Made by a program: the position numbers and the translations under genes. 64,000 nucleotides of DNA from Pseudomonadota bacterium (GTDB lineage: Bacteria; Pseudomonadota; Alphaproteobacteria; Micropepsales; Micropepsaceae), in NCBI GenBank assembly GCA_018241025.1, contig JAFEEQ010000004.1:372001-436000 (forward strand), read 5' to 3'. The notes beneath the pieces are model-generated. The model was not told the DNA's origin and did not search any database. It saw only the letters and a program-made list of their open reading frames with translations. Of this stretch, positions 1-7,657 are shown in pieces (position 1 is the stretch's first letter; each line of letters begins with the position of its first letter).

Positions 1-815
1 GTGAGTTCGAGTGCTTTCTTGAGATAATTCACACCCGATGTCCCGCCGGTGCCGGGTTTGGCGCCGATGATCCGCTCCACTGTCTTCATGTGGCTGAAGC
101 GCCAGAGGTGGAACCGGTACTCGATATCGACCAGCTTCTCGGCGAGCTCGTAAAGGTCCCAGTGCTTTTCGGTGTCGCGATAGACCGCGCGCCAGGCATC
201 GGTGACCTTGCGGTCGGAGACATAGGGCTTGCTGAAATCGCGCTTGAGTTTGCTCTTCGGAATCCTGAAGCCGCGCCGGTCGAGAAGCGCGAGCGCTTCG
301 TCATAAAGGCTGGGCTCGGTCAGGGCGGCATGGACCTTCTTGGCTACGACCTTGTTCGCCTCGAACACCCGGGACATCGCCGCATTCTTGTTGCCGAGGC
401 GGAATTCGAGCATGCGGTACTGGAAGGACTGGAACCCGGACGCCTTGCCCAGGCTTTCGCGGAAGCTCGCATAGTCGAACGGCGTCATGGTCGAAAGGAT
501 TTCCCAGGACTGGATCAGCAGCGCCTGAACCCGTCCAACCCGGGACATCATCTTGAAGGCCGGACCAAGGTCGCCGGCACGGATTTGCCGGATCGCGCCT
601 TCGATCTCGTGCAGGCAGAGCTTGATCCAGAGTTCGCTGGCCTGGTGGATGACGATGAACAGCGTCTCGTCGTGCGCGCCGGATAGCGGCCGCTGGCAGG
701 CGAGCAGCGCGTCCAGCTCGAGATAGTCGCCATAGGACATGGCCCGGCGGAAATCCCAATGAACCTTCTCGTCCTTGAGGTCGACGGCCAGAGGCAATTT
801 GCGGGAGGGGGCCAC
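1..815 (-). CDS. kynA: tryptophan 2,3-dioxygenase, C-terminus cut by the window edge
   Basis: Heme enzyme that opens the indole ring of L-tryptophan to N-formylkynurenine, the first step of the kynurenine pathway. About 271 codons are present. Visible family landmarks are MSYGDYLELD near the N-terminus, LFIVIHQASELW (active-site His region), FQSFQYRMLEF (substrate-contact Arg) and LWRFSHMKTV (proximal heme His), followed by the GTGGTSGV loop. By comparison with bacterial homologues of about 270-300 residues, only the last few residues should be missing. The start is taken as the GTG at 815, which has an AAGG about six bases upstream; an in-frame ATG at 739 begins the conserved block but would remove residues that precede it. 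No other kynurenine genes lie in the window. Confidence 0.93.
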   Translation of the reverse strand, partial: MAPSRKLPLAVDLKDEKVHWDFRRAMSYGDYLELDALLACQRPLSGAHDETLFIVIHQASELWIKLCLHEIEGAIRQIRAGDLGPAFKMMSRVGRVQALLIQSWEILSTMTPFDYASFRESLGKASGFQSFQYRMLEFRLGNKNAAMSRVFEANKVVAKKVHAALTEPSLYDEALALLDRRGFRIPKSKLKRDFSKPYVSDRKVTDAWRAVYRDTEKHWDLYELAEKLVDIEYRFHLWRFSHMKTVERIIGAKPGTGGTSGVNYLKKALEL

Positions 816-893
816 GGGAACCTTAACTAAGACACGCGCGAAGCATTAGCGGGTCCGAAAAGCCGATGCTATGGTGCACCAAGCAGCCATACA

Positions 894-1913
894 ATGAGCC
901 GAAAAAACATGGGAAACGCTTGGAAGGCGGGCGTGTGCATGCTCGCGGTTTCGGTCCTTGCCGGCGGGGCAGCAGAGGCGGCGCGCAAGCCGGTGGCGGC
1001 CAAATGCGCCTTGCCGTCCGAAGTTTCTGCAATTCAGTCGACCGTGGTCGACCAGCAGCTCGGGATCGCGGCAATGCTTTGCGGTCCGACGACGCTGGAC
1101 AATTTCAACCGCTACCGCGACAGCTTCGGGCCAGAGATACTGAGGGACGACAAGCTGGTCCAGGCGATGTTTCGCCGGGTCTATGGTTCCAAGGGCGCGA
1201 TTGAGTATCACACCTTCAAAACCAACCTGAACGGCCATGTCGAACTGCGCCGGATCAAGGATGCGCCGGCCTTCTGCCAGTCCGCCGATCTGGTTCTGGC
1301 TGCGGCCAATGCCACGCCCAAACCGTCGCTGCGCGAATTCGTGTCCGGTGTGCCCACGACCCAGGAAGAGACGCCGGTTCAAAATTGCGCCGTCGCGGTT
1401 TCCATCGACCTGAAGGGCGTCCAGGCCCTTCCACAAGTTACGCCACGTCCCCGTCCGCCGCAGCCGGACGATCCGCCAGAGGCGGCCGAGGCACTGCCCC
1501 CGCCGGCCCCGGCCGGCATCAAGGTCGGAAGCCTGACCTGCAATGTCAGCAGCGGCTTCGGCTTCATCTTCGGGTCGGAAAAGACGCTGAAGTGCACCTA
1601 TGCGCCGAACAGCGGCGCGGGCGAGCATTACACCGGAACGTTTTCCAAATACGGACTCGACATCGGCTATGCCGACCAGAGCGTTCTGATCTGGGGTGTG
1701 GTGGCTCCGACCTCCGATGTCCGGCCGGGCGCACTCGAAGGTGACTACGCCGGTCCGACGGCGAGTGCCACTTTCGGGATCGGCCTTGGCGCCAACGTCC
1801 TGGTGGGCGGACTCGACAAGTCTATCGCGCTGCAGCCAGTCAGCGTCGTCGGCAGCACCGGTCTCAATCTGACCGCCGGTGTCGGTGTCATCACGCTCAA
1901 AGCCGACCACTGA
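894..1913 (+). CDS. secreted DUF992-domain protein with extra N-terminal domain
   Basis: 339 residues of unknown function. An N-terminal signal peptide (hydrophobic stretch roughly residues 10-27, ending around GGAAEAA) points to export. Residues about 35-185 form a domain I do not recognise that contains several Cys. A Pro-rich linker follows (TPRPRPPQPDDPPEAA region), and then a C-terminal DUF992 domain from about residue 205, with the characteristic VGSLTCNVSSGFGFIFGS start and the YADQS, GALEGDYAG and GANVLVGG segments. Stand-alone DUF992 proteins are usually shorter, so the N-terminal domain looks like an added module. A second ATG lies five codons in; neither start has a strong ribosome-binding site. 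A strong hairpin terminator follows the stop codon. Confidence 0.8.
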   Translation: MSRKNMGNAWKAGVCMLAVSVLAGGAAEAARKPVAAKCALPSEVSAIQSTVVDQQLGIAAMLCGPTTLDNFNRYRDSFGPEILRDDKLVQAMFRRVYGSKGAIEYHTFKTNLNGHVELRRIKDAPAFCQSADLVLAAANATPKPSLREFVSGVPTTQEETPVQNCAVAVSIDLKGVQALPQVTPRPRPPQPDDPPEAAEALPPPAPAGIKVGSLTCNVSSGFGFIFGSEKTLKCTYAPNSGAGEHYTGTFSKYGLDIGYADQSVLIWGVVAPTSDVRPGALEGDYAGPTASATFGIGLGANVLVGGLDKSIALQPVSVVGSTGLNLTAGVGVITLKADH

Positions 1914-1928
1914 CAAGTCGAACAATGG

Positions 1929-1958
1929 AAAGCCCCGCGCTTTGCGTGGGGCTTATTT
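1929..1958 (+). terminator. Rho-independent terminator after the DUF992 gene
   Basis: Inverted repeat AAGCCCC / GGGGCTT with a short loop, followed by TATTT. It starts about 16 bases after the DUF992 stop codon on the same strand. Confidence 0.75.
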
Positions 1959-2002
1959 GTGCCTGCACCGCCGGCCGGACCGGATGCGCATTCGCACAAA
2001 CG

Positions 2003-2029
2003 AAAAGGGCGGGCCTTTCGGCCCGCCCT
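2003..2029 (-). terminator. Rho-independent terminator after the OmpA-family gene
   Basis: A perfect 10-bp stem (AGGGCGGGCC / GGCCCGCCCT) around a four-base loop. Read on the minus strand it ends in TTTTCG, about 30 bases past the OmpA-family stop codon. Confidence 0.8.
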
Positions 2030-2058
2030 GATCGTTGAGCAACCTAAGCGAGGTTCGC

Positions 2059-3123
2059 TTAGCCGCCGAGGTCGATGACCGCGCGGCGGTTCTGGTCGTC
2101 GCGGACGCCAGGACCGGTCGGGTGACGCAGGTCGTGGAAGCTCTTGCCCACGATGTCGATGCTGCCACCGTCCATGCCTTCGCGGACCATTTCGTCCTTG
2201 ACGGTCTGGGCGCGGCGGATCGACAGCGCCATGTTGTAGCTGTCGGAGCCGACGGTGTCGGTGTGGCCGGTGACCAGCACCTTGACGAAGCCGTTCTCCT
2301 TGGCCGTACGGACCGCTTCCTGGACGATCGCGAGGTTCGGTTCCGTGAGGTTCGACTTGTCGAAGTCGAAGAACACGATGAACGTCTTCGTGACCGGCGG
2401 CGGGGGCGGCGGCGGCGGGGGCGGAGGAGGCGGCGGCGGCGGGGGCGGCGGCGGGGCGGTATCCAGGAACCAGCGGATACCGATCATCGCCACGTGCTCT
2501 TGCGCCTGGCTGACGTGCAGCGGATCGATCACGGCGAAGTCCGACACGTAGTCGTGGTCGAGCTCGGCCGAGCGATAGCGATAGTCGAGGAAAATCTGGG
2601 ACGACTCGGACCACTCGTAGTTCAGGCCGAGGATGCCCTGCCACATGAACTCGGTGTGCTGGCCGCGGATGACCTTGAGGCCCGGGAACAGCGAATCCTT
2701 GATGTTCATGTTGTAGGCGCCGGCGCCGAGGCCGCCACCGAACGACAGGCTCCAGCGATCATTCAGATTCCAGTCGTAGGCGATATTCGCCAGGAACGAC
2801 TTGAGCTGGGTGCCACCGGTGAGCGTACCGGCGAACGGCGGCGTCGGGCCATGAACGTCATGCCACGAATAGCCGGCTTCGAATTCAAGACGGAGACCGC
2901 TGGCCCACTTGTAGCCGAAGCCACCAGCAACCATCGCGTTGTCCTTCATGCCGATATTGGTCGGCAGCGACAGCGGCGGTGCGGTGGTCGCATGGACCGG
3001 TTCCTGGTGATCGTAACCAGCACCCAAGGTCAAATACCAACCCAGCTGGTCACTGGCCAGCGCGGGAGACGCACTGAGCGCCGCCACTGCAACGCCAGCC
3101 AAGGCGATCGAACGAAGTTTCAT
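2059..3123 (-). CDS. OmpA-family outer-membrane beta-barrel protein with polyproline linker
   Basis: 354 residues. A clear signal peptide (MKLRSIALAGVAVAALSA, cleavage after ALAS-type sequence) is followed by an eight-strand OmpA-like barrel of about 210 residues, rich in alternating aromatic strands (GWYLTLGAGYDHQ, YKWASGLRLEFEAGYSW). An uninterrupted run of about 21 prolines follows, then a C-terminal OmpA peptidoglycan-binding domain (FFDFDKSNLT, GHTDTVGSDSYN, IRRAQTVKDEM, NRRAVIDL). It should sit in the outer membrane and bind peptidoglycan through the C-terminal Asp/Arg pair. The start is supported by AGGG seven bases upstream, and a strong terminator follows. The polyproline run makes a long rigid spacer and is far longer than the short hinge usual in this family. 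Confidence 0.9.
   Translation of the reverse strand: MKLRSIALAGVAVAALSASPALASDQLGWYLTLGAGYDHQEPVHATTAPPLSLPTNIGMKDNAMVAGGFGYKWASGLRLEFEAGYSWHDVHGPTPPFAGTLTGGTQLKSFLANIAYDWNLNDRWSLSFGGGLGAGAYNMNIKDSLFPGLKVIRGQHTEFMWQGILGLNYEWSESSQIFLDYRYRSAELDHDYVSDFAVIDPLHVSQAQEHVAMIGIRWFLDTAPPPPPPPPPPPPPPPPPPPPVTKTFIVFFDFDKSNLTEPNLAIVQEAVRTAKENGFVKVLVTGHTDTVGSDSYNMALSIRRAQTVKDEMVREGMDGGSIDIVGKSFHDLRHPTGPGVRDDQNRRAVIDLGG
2398..2460 (-). repeat. CCN/GGN-type low-complexity run encoding the polyproline linker
   Basis: About 63 bases made almost entirely of GGC and GGG triplets on the plus strand, read on the minus strand as about 21 consecutive proline codons inside the OmpA-family gene. Such a run can expand or contract by slippage without breaking the frame. 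Confidence 0.85.
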
Positions 3124-3387
3124 TTTCTACCCTCGCTTCAAATACCGACGGGCAGGGACCCCCCCACCAAAACGTTCGGTCGACATTGAACTTATAACCA
3201 GCATAGGCGCCAAAGTCTCCATCACCCGGTTTCGGATTCAGGGGTTTTTCGCCGCCCACGGACGTATTTACGTTCTCTCTGTGACCCACCTGCAACAGAA
3301 ATGCATGCAAAGCCGAAGAAATCGCGTGAAACTATAAGGCGCTGAATATGGTGGAAAAATCAAGGCTTAAGCTGGAACGCCTCGACT

Positions 3388-4029
3388 TTATACATGGTGC
3401 GATTTCGGGGCCTTCCAGACGAAGGCATAGCGTCCGGCAAGATGAGCGAGCGATCCGCGCAGCGCTTCCGCCTCGATGGTCTGGATCAATTCTTCCCGCG
3501 GCGCGACATGAAACAGTGCCAACCATTTGCGCAGCAAGTCGCCCCATGGTTGGCCGAGGCCCTTCAGGTCGCCGAAATCGACGACGTGCAATATTCCACT
3601 AGGCGCAAGATTGACATCCGCTGCCTTAAGCGCCTGTTTCCAATCGGGAATCATCGAGAGCGAGTAGGAAAATACCGCCGCGTCGAAGGGCGCGGTTTCG
3701 CCAAAGATGCCGGGCGTCAGGTCCTCGGCATAGGCTTGCCGCAGCGTGATACGCTCCTGCAATCCCGCTCTGTTGACCGCCTTCTGCGCCGTCTCAAGCA
3801 TCTCGGCCGATGCGTCCAGCCCGAATAGCCGGGACTTTGGGTAAGCCTTCGCGATCTTGACCAGATTTCGCGCCGTGCCGCAGCCAATTTCGATCAGGCG
3901 GTCATCGGGTTTGAGATCGAGACCGGCGATCAGCCGATCCCGTCCAAATAGGTAATATTTCCTTGTGGAATCATAGATGTACCGCTGATAGCGGTAGACA
4001 TCGTCCATCAGCGCGGCGTGATCTGTCAT
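3388..4029 (-). CDS. btaB: betaine-lipid N-methyltransferase BtaB
   Basis: 213-residue class I SAM-dependent methyltransferase. In the betaine-lipid pathway BtaB adds three methyl groups to diacylglyceryl-homoserine to give DGTS, a phosphorus-free membrane lipid. The SAM motif LIEIGCGTARNL lies near residue 46, an acidic GLDAS loop follows, and the N-terminus (YRYQRYIYDSTRKYYLFGRD) is the hallmark of this family. It is the second gene of a pair, starting six bases after the btaA stop, which is the strongest argument for the assignment. No convincing Pho box was seen upstream of the pair, although the genes are phosphate-regulated in other alphaproteobacteria. Confidence 0.9.
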   Translation of the reverse strand: MTDHAALMDDVYRYQRYIYDSTRKYYLFGRDRLIAGLDLKPDDRLIEIGCGTARNLVKIAKAYPKSRLFGLDASAEMLETAQKAVNRAGLQERITLRQAYAEDLTPGIFGETAPFDAAVFSYSLSMIPDWKQALKAADVNLAPSGILHVVDFGDLKGLGQPWGDLLRKWLALFHVAPREELIQTIEAEALRGSLAHLAGRYAFVWKAPKSHHV

Positions 4030-4035
4030 GTCACC

Positions 4036-5253
4036 TCAGGACAGCGGACGCCGGGTGTAAACATGAAACCCGCCATAGATCGACGAGCGGTCCTTGGCAT
4101 GCCAGCGCCGGCTTTCGGATTCCAGATAAACCCAGGGGGCGAGGACGTCGGCCGGCAGCTTTTGCGGCAGAGGCGATTCCGGCCCTGCTGTCCGGAAGAT
4201 CACCCGTGCGTCCCGCACATCGGCAGCGCGATCGATCTCGCGCCACAGCGCAGTGATCTGGTCCCTGTTCATCCAGTCCTGCGCGTCGAGCAGGACGTAG
4301 CGGTGAAGCGAGTGTGGTGGCTGCGCTTCGAGGAAGTCGGTCAGCGAAGCGTGGTGGACGTCGACCTTGCCGGTCCGTGTGCGGATCATGTCGTAGGTTT
4401 CACGTCGCAGATAATCCGGCACAGCTTCCTTGTGCTCGACGTCATACCCTCGACCAAAAGCCTGCCAGGCGAAGTAGTTCTCGTTGATCGGAAAGTCGCA
4501 GGCGAGGCGTTCGACGCGTTCGCGCAACACCGCCACCGGGTCGCCGCTGGCGACAAGCTCGTCATACTGCGCCGGCGGAATTCCAAGGGCGTAGAGTGAA
4601 ACGGGGCTCTTCGACAGAAGCTTGATCGACTTGTAGTCGAACAGCGGCGCGATATCGCGTTCGAACAGACGGCGCTGCTCTTCGGGCGTCCGCGCAGCCA
4701 GAATCGGCTCCAGCTTCTTGCCGTGCAGCTTGGCGACAACATGCAGGATGCCGATGAAGCGACCGAGCAAGCCGTAGCGATAGAGGTTCTTGCCGAACAT
4801 GTTGATCCGGCGGCCACGCAGCGGCCGGTTCTTCTCCCAATATTCGCGCGTGTCCTCGTCCAACGCCTCACGCAGGTGGGTGTCGTAGGCGGCGCGGTTT
4901 GCCTTATCGTTGGCGTGGCCGAAAAAGCGGAAAAAGGTCTCGTAATCGGGCAGATTTTTGAGCGCGAGCAGCTTCAGCCGCGTCAGCGCGATATGATTGG
5001 GGTTGAGATCGACGGCAACGATCTGGCGCGGATCGGCGGCAAGATAATTGAGAACGTTGCAGCCGCCCGAAGCGATGGTCAGCACCCGGTGTTCGGGCTT
5101 AAGGTCCAGGGCTTCCAGATCGACGTCCGGGTCTTCCCAAATCTGGTTGTACACAAACCCCTGAAACATAAGGGTAAAAAGACGCTCCAGCGCCCCCCGC
5201 CTGGTGTTCGCGGGCTTTTGATGCGCGGCTTTCTCGAGAAGCAGATTGGCCAT
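4036..5253 (-). CDS. btaA: diacylglycerol 3-amino-3-carboxypropyltransferase BtaA
   Basis: 405 residues, the usual length for BtaA. It transfers the 3-amino-3-carboxypropyl group of SAM to diacylglycerol, making the homoserine head group of DGTS. The N-terminal FTLMFQGFVYNQIWEDP and the SAM-binding TIASGGCNVLNYLA (about residues 59-72) with VAVDLNPNHIALTRLK are typical; the C-terminal half has LLDAQDWM, RTAGPESPLP and HAKDRSSIYGGFHVYTRR. The start at 5253 has AAGGA five bases upstream. It is divergent from tesB, with about 140 bases between, and forms a tight operon with btaB. Confidence 0.94.
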   Translation of the reverse strand: MANLLLEKAAHQKPANTRRGALERLFTLMFQGFVYNQIWEDPDVDLEALDLKPEHRVLTIASGGCNVLNYLAADPRQIVAVDLNPNHIALTRLKLLALKNLPDYETFFRFFGHANDKANRAAYDTHLREALDEDTREYWEKNRPLRGRRINMFGKNLYRYGLLGRFIGILHVVAKLHGKKLEPILAARTPEEQRRLFERDIAPLFDYKSIKLLSKSPVSLYALGIPPAQYDELVASGDPVAVLRERVERLACDFPINENYFAWQAFGRGYDVEHKEAVPDYLRRETYDMIRTRTGKVDVHHASLTDFLEAQPPHSLHRYVLLDAQDWMNRDQITALWREIDRAADVRDARVIFRTAGPESPLPQKLPADVLAPWVYLESESRRWHAKDRSSIYGGFHVYTRRPLS

Positions 5254-5391
5254 GGGCGTCCTTTGAAAAACCCTCGATTCACAACGCTTTATGGAGTGCC
5301 AAAGTTTTATGACGGATTGAAGGAGGCGGCAAAGAATTTACGCAAGACGCCTCGCTTGCGTGCAGCGCAACACGCGCTTATGGGAGCGTCC

Positions 5392-6267
5392 ATGACCAAA
5401 CGCACGGCAATCGAGGAAGTCCTCGACCTCCTCGATCTGGAGAAGATCGAGGAAAATATTTTTCGTGGCCAAAGTCCCGAGGATCGCATGCAGCGGGTCT
5501 TCGGCGGTCAGGTGCTCGGCCAGGCCCTGGTTGCGGCCAGCCGCACCGTGGAGGGCAGGGTCTGCCACTCGTTCCACGCCTATTTCCTGCGCGCCGGCGA
5601 TCCGAAGATCCCGATCCTCTATGAAGTCGATCGCGCTCGTGACGGCGGCAGTTTCACCTCGCGCCGGGTGATTGCCATTCAGCACGGCAAGCAGATTTTC
5701 AACATGTCGGCGTCGTTCCAGGCGATCGAAAAGGGGCTCGAGCACCAATTCGAAATGCCCAAGGTCCCCGATCCAGCCTCCCTCGTGGACGAACACGAGG
5801 CACGGAAGAAGTGGATGGAGAACATGCCGGAGGACGCCAAGGCCTGGATGAGCAAGCCGCGCCCGATCGAGATGCGTCCCGTCATCCTCGACAACTGGAT
5901 GAACCGCGCGCCGCGCGAGCCTTTCGACAATGTCTGGATGCGGGCGACAGGTCCGGTGCCGGACGACGTCATCGTCCAGCAATCGGTACTTGCCTACGCA
6001 TCGGACATGTCGCTGCTCGATACCGCACTCCTTCCGCATGGCCGCTCCTGGCAATCGAACATACAGATGGCGAGCCTCGATCACGCCATGTGGTTCCATC
6101 ATCCCTTCAAGGTCGATGACTGGATGCTCTACGCGCAGGATTCGCCCAGCGGGTCGGGCGGGCGCGGTTTCAACCGCGGCGCGATCTATACGCGCGACGG
6201 AAAGCTTGTCGCCAGTGTCGTACAGGAAGGCTTGATGCGCGTGCGGGAAGAGAAGTCGAAGAACTGA
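5392..6267 (+). CDS. tesB: acyl-CoA thioesterase II
   Basis: 291 residues, matching the TesB length of about 285-290. It hydrolyses acyl-CoA to free fatty acid and CoA in the cytoplasm using a double hot-dog fold. Visible features are RVFGGQVLGQALVAA and CHSFHAYFLRAGDP in the first hot-dog, and ASLDHAMWFHHPFKVDDWMLY with SPSGSGGRGFNRG in the second, where the Asp/Gln/Thr active-site residues lie. Upstream sequence stays open in frame for hundreds of bases, but the start at 5392 is chosen because GGGAG lies five bases before it and homologues begin here. It is divergent from btaA. Confidence 0.93.
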   Translation: MTKRTAIEEVLDLLDLEKIEENIFRGQSPEDRMQRVFGGQVLGQALVAASRTVEGRVCHSFHAYFLRAGDPKIPILYEVDRARDGGSFTSRRVIAIQHGKQIFNMSASFQAIEKGLEHQFEMPKVPDPASLVDEHEARKKWMENMPEDAKAWMSKPRPIEMRPVILDNWMNRAPREPFDNVWMRATGPVPDDVIVQQSVLAYASDMSLLDTALLPHGRSWQSNIQMASLDHAMWFHHPFKVDDWMLYAQDSPSGSGGRGFNRGAIYTRDGKLVASVVQEGLMRVREEKSKN

Positions 6268-6270
6268 CCT

Positions 6271-6798
6271 TCAGCTGTGCGTGACGCTCGTGCTGCGCCG
6301 CGGCCGGGCGTAAAACGTCGAGGTCATGTTGGTCGAGGGCGACAGATACTTCGCCAGCGTCGAAGTATAAGGATAGGTCACCTCGACGAGGATCACGCTG
6401 CCGCCGCTCGTGATGACGCCGCTCGGCACGGTCACAGTCGAGTTCACAGAGCGCGCCGTCGTATTCTGGGCGTTACTCCATGCCACCTTGCCTTTGGTCG
6501 AGGTCGAGTAACTCAGGCTCGTGATCACGATCTTCAGCCCGGAGGTCGGATAGGGGTAGACGATCGAGTTGACCGCCGAAAAAACATTGCTGATATCGGC
6601 GTTCGATACGCTGGTCTCCTGCGCGACCAGGTCGGCGGCGGTCGCGGCCATGCCGGTTACTTTCTGCTTGCAGGCCAAGGAATCTGTCAGTTCGATGGAT
6701 CCGAGGAACATCGCAGCCATCACCGGGGCGATCATCGCAAACTCGACCGCGGCAAGCCCTCTGCGGTCGTGGCGGAAGCGGGCGAGGGCCTTCAACAT
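6271..6798 (-). CDS. TadE/TadF-like pseudopilin (second of pair)
   Basis: 175 residues. The N-terminus (RRGLAAVEFAMIAPVMAAMFLGSIE, shown here as its key part AAVEFAMIAPV) is a TadE-type pseudopilin segment: a basic leader, a Glu five residues after the processing region, and one transmembrane helix. The remainder is a Ser/Thr-rich periplasmic domain. These minor pseudopilins help assemble Flp pili. The ATG overlaps the stop codon of the preceding pseudopilin gene by seven bases (ATGTTGA), so the two are translationally coupled. It ends only three bases from the tesB stop. Confidence 0.85.
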   Translation of the reverse strand: MLKALARFRHDRRGLAAVEFAMIAPVMAAMFLGSIELTDSLACKQKVTGMAATAADLVAQETSVSNADISNVFSAVNSIVYPYPTSGLKIVITSLSYSTSTKGKVAWSNAQNTTARSVNSTVTVPSGVITSGGSVILVEVTYPYTSTLAKYLSPSTNMTSTFYARPRRSTSVTHS

Positions 6799-7376
6799 CC
6801 CGACACCGCGGACGTGAAGGGTTCGTTCCGGAAGGCCGCCGTCGCCGTTATCAGATGGTTGCCCGTGGTCATGTTCGTCAGGAAGGGCGACAGGACTGGT
6901 GTGATCACATGCCAGACATAGAACGATCGGACCAGGACGACGCTGCAAGCGCTGCCGATCTGAAAATTGTTCAATGACGTCTTCAGATTTCCCGACGAGT
7001 CGGTCGGCGTCGAATAGCTGGCGTTGGAATAGCTGGTGTAAGCCTGCACATCGATCTGCAGATTCGAATTGCAGGCCAGCAGCGGGGAGATGTCTCCACA
7101 GATCATGTTGCGGAACTGGGTCTGGGTCATCGAGGCCGAGGAAGCCTGGCCGGTGCGGATATAGCGCGCCGCGTTGTCCGTTGCATATTGCAACGTCGAA
7201 CCGGCGAAGTAGATGAGGCCGTTCTCGACGATTCCGAGCAACAGGATGAAGAACACCGGCGCGATGAGTGCGAACTCGATGATCGCGGAAGCTCTGTTCT
7301 GTTCCGCGCGCATGCGCGCCGCCGCGCGGCGCAGCCGTACGGACAGTTTTACCGACAGGATGGACATGCCTGACAC
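6792..7376 (-). CDS. tadE: TadE-family pseudopilin (first of pair)
   Basis: 194 residues. A basic N-terminus is followed by ASAIIEFALIAPVFFILLLG, a TadE pseudopilin leader and transmembrane helix (about residues 28-50), then a periplasmic domain with several Cys (MICGDISPLLACNS, IGSACSVV). The protein ends in VSGC. It is divergent from tadG, with 281 bases between, and is coupled to the next pseudopilin gene. The assignment to TadE rather than TadF rests on order and on the better-conserved motif. Confidence 0.87.
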   Translation of the reverse strand: MSGMSILSVKLSVRLRRAAARMRAEQNRASAIIEFALIAPVFFILLLGIVENGLIYFAGSTLQYATDNAARYIRTGQASSASMTQTQFRNMICGDISPLLACNSNLQIDVQAYTSYSNASYSTPTDSSGNLKTSLNNFQIGSACSVVLVRSFYVWHVITPVLSPFLTNMTTGNHLITATAAFRNEPFTSAVSGC

Positions 7377-7657
7377 GGCGACGCCGCCTTAAGCCTCTTG
7401 CCCCGTCGCGTTTCTATCGCGTCCGGTGCCAACGCCGAAGAACAAGCCAAGGATATGGCCAACAAGCGGTTAAACCGACCGCCACACCTCGCAACGAATG
7501 GTTACCATCCGGATGCGTCGTTCATTCTCCGCTAATCTTCGTTGATATTGATCGGAATAACCTCGGCATCGCTAACGAAGGTCTAACCACGCTCCCGGAT
7601 TGGAACGGTATTTTTACGCGCGATGGTCAATGATGCCGGGGCTATCATTGCATTGGA
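7377..7657. other. 281-base divergent control region between tadE and tadG
   Basis: No ORF of interest on either strand. It is clearly richer in A and T than its surroundings and must carry promoters for both pseudopilin and tadG transcripts. One imperfect CtrA-like direct repeat (CTAA-N7-CTAA) lies at 7572-7586. Confidence 0.6.
7572..7586 (+). promoter_or_regulatory. weak CtrA-like site, CTAA-N7-CTAA
   Basis: Two CTAA tetramers separated by exactly seven bases, about 72 bases before the tadG start. CtrA prefers TTAA-N7-TTAA, so each half has one mismatch. It is reported only because a perfect site exists upstream of the pilin gene. Confidence 0.25.

Noticed and set aside
2255..2551. Plus-strand ORF with a polyglycine tract
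   Set aside because: It is the reverse reading of the polyproline linker of the OmpA-family gene.
4723..5391. Upstream extension of tesB by more than 200 codons
   Set aside because: It runs antisense through btaA, lacks any ribosome-binding site and would put unrelated sequence ahead of a complete TesB.
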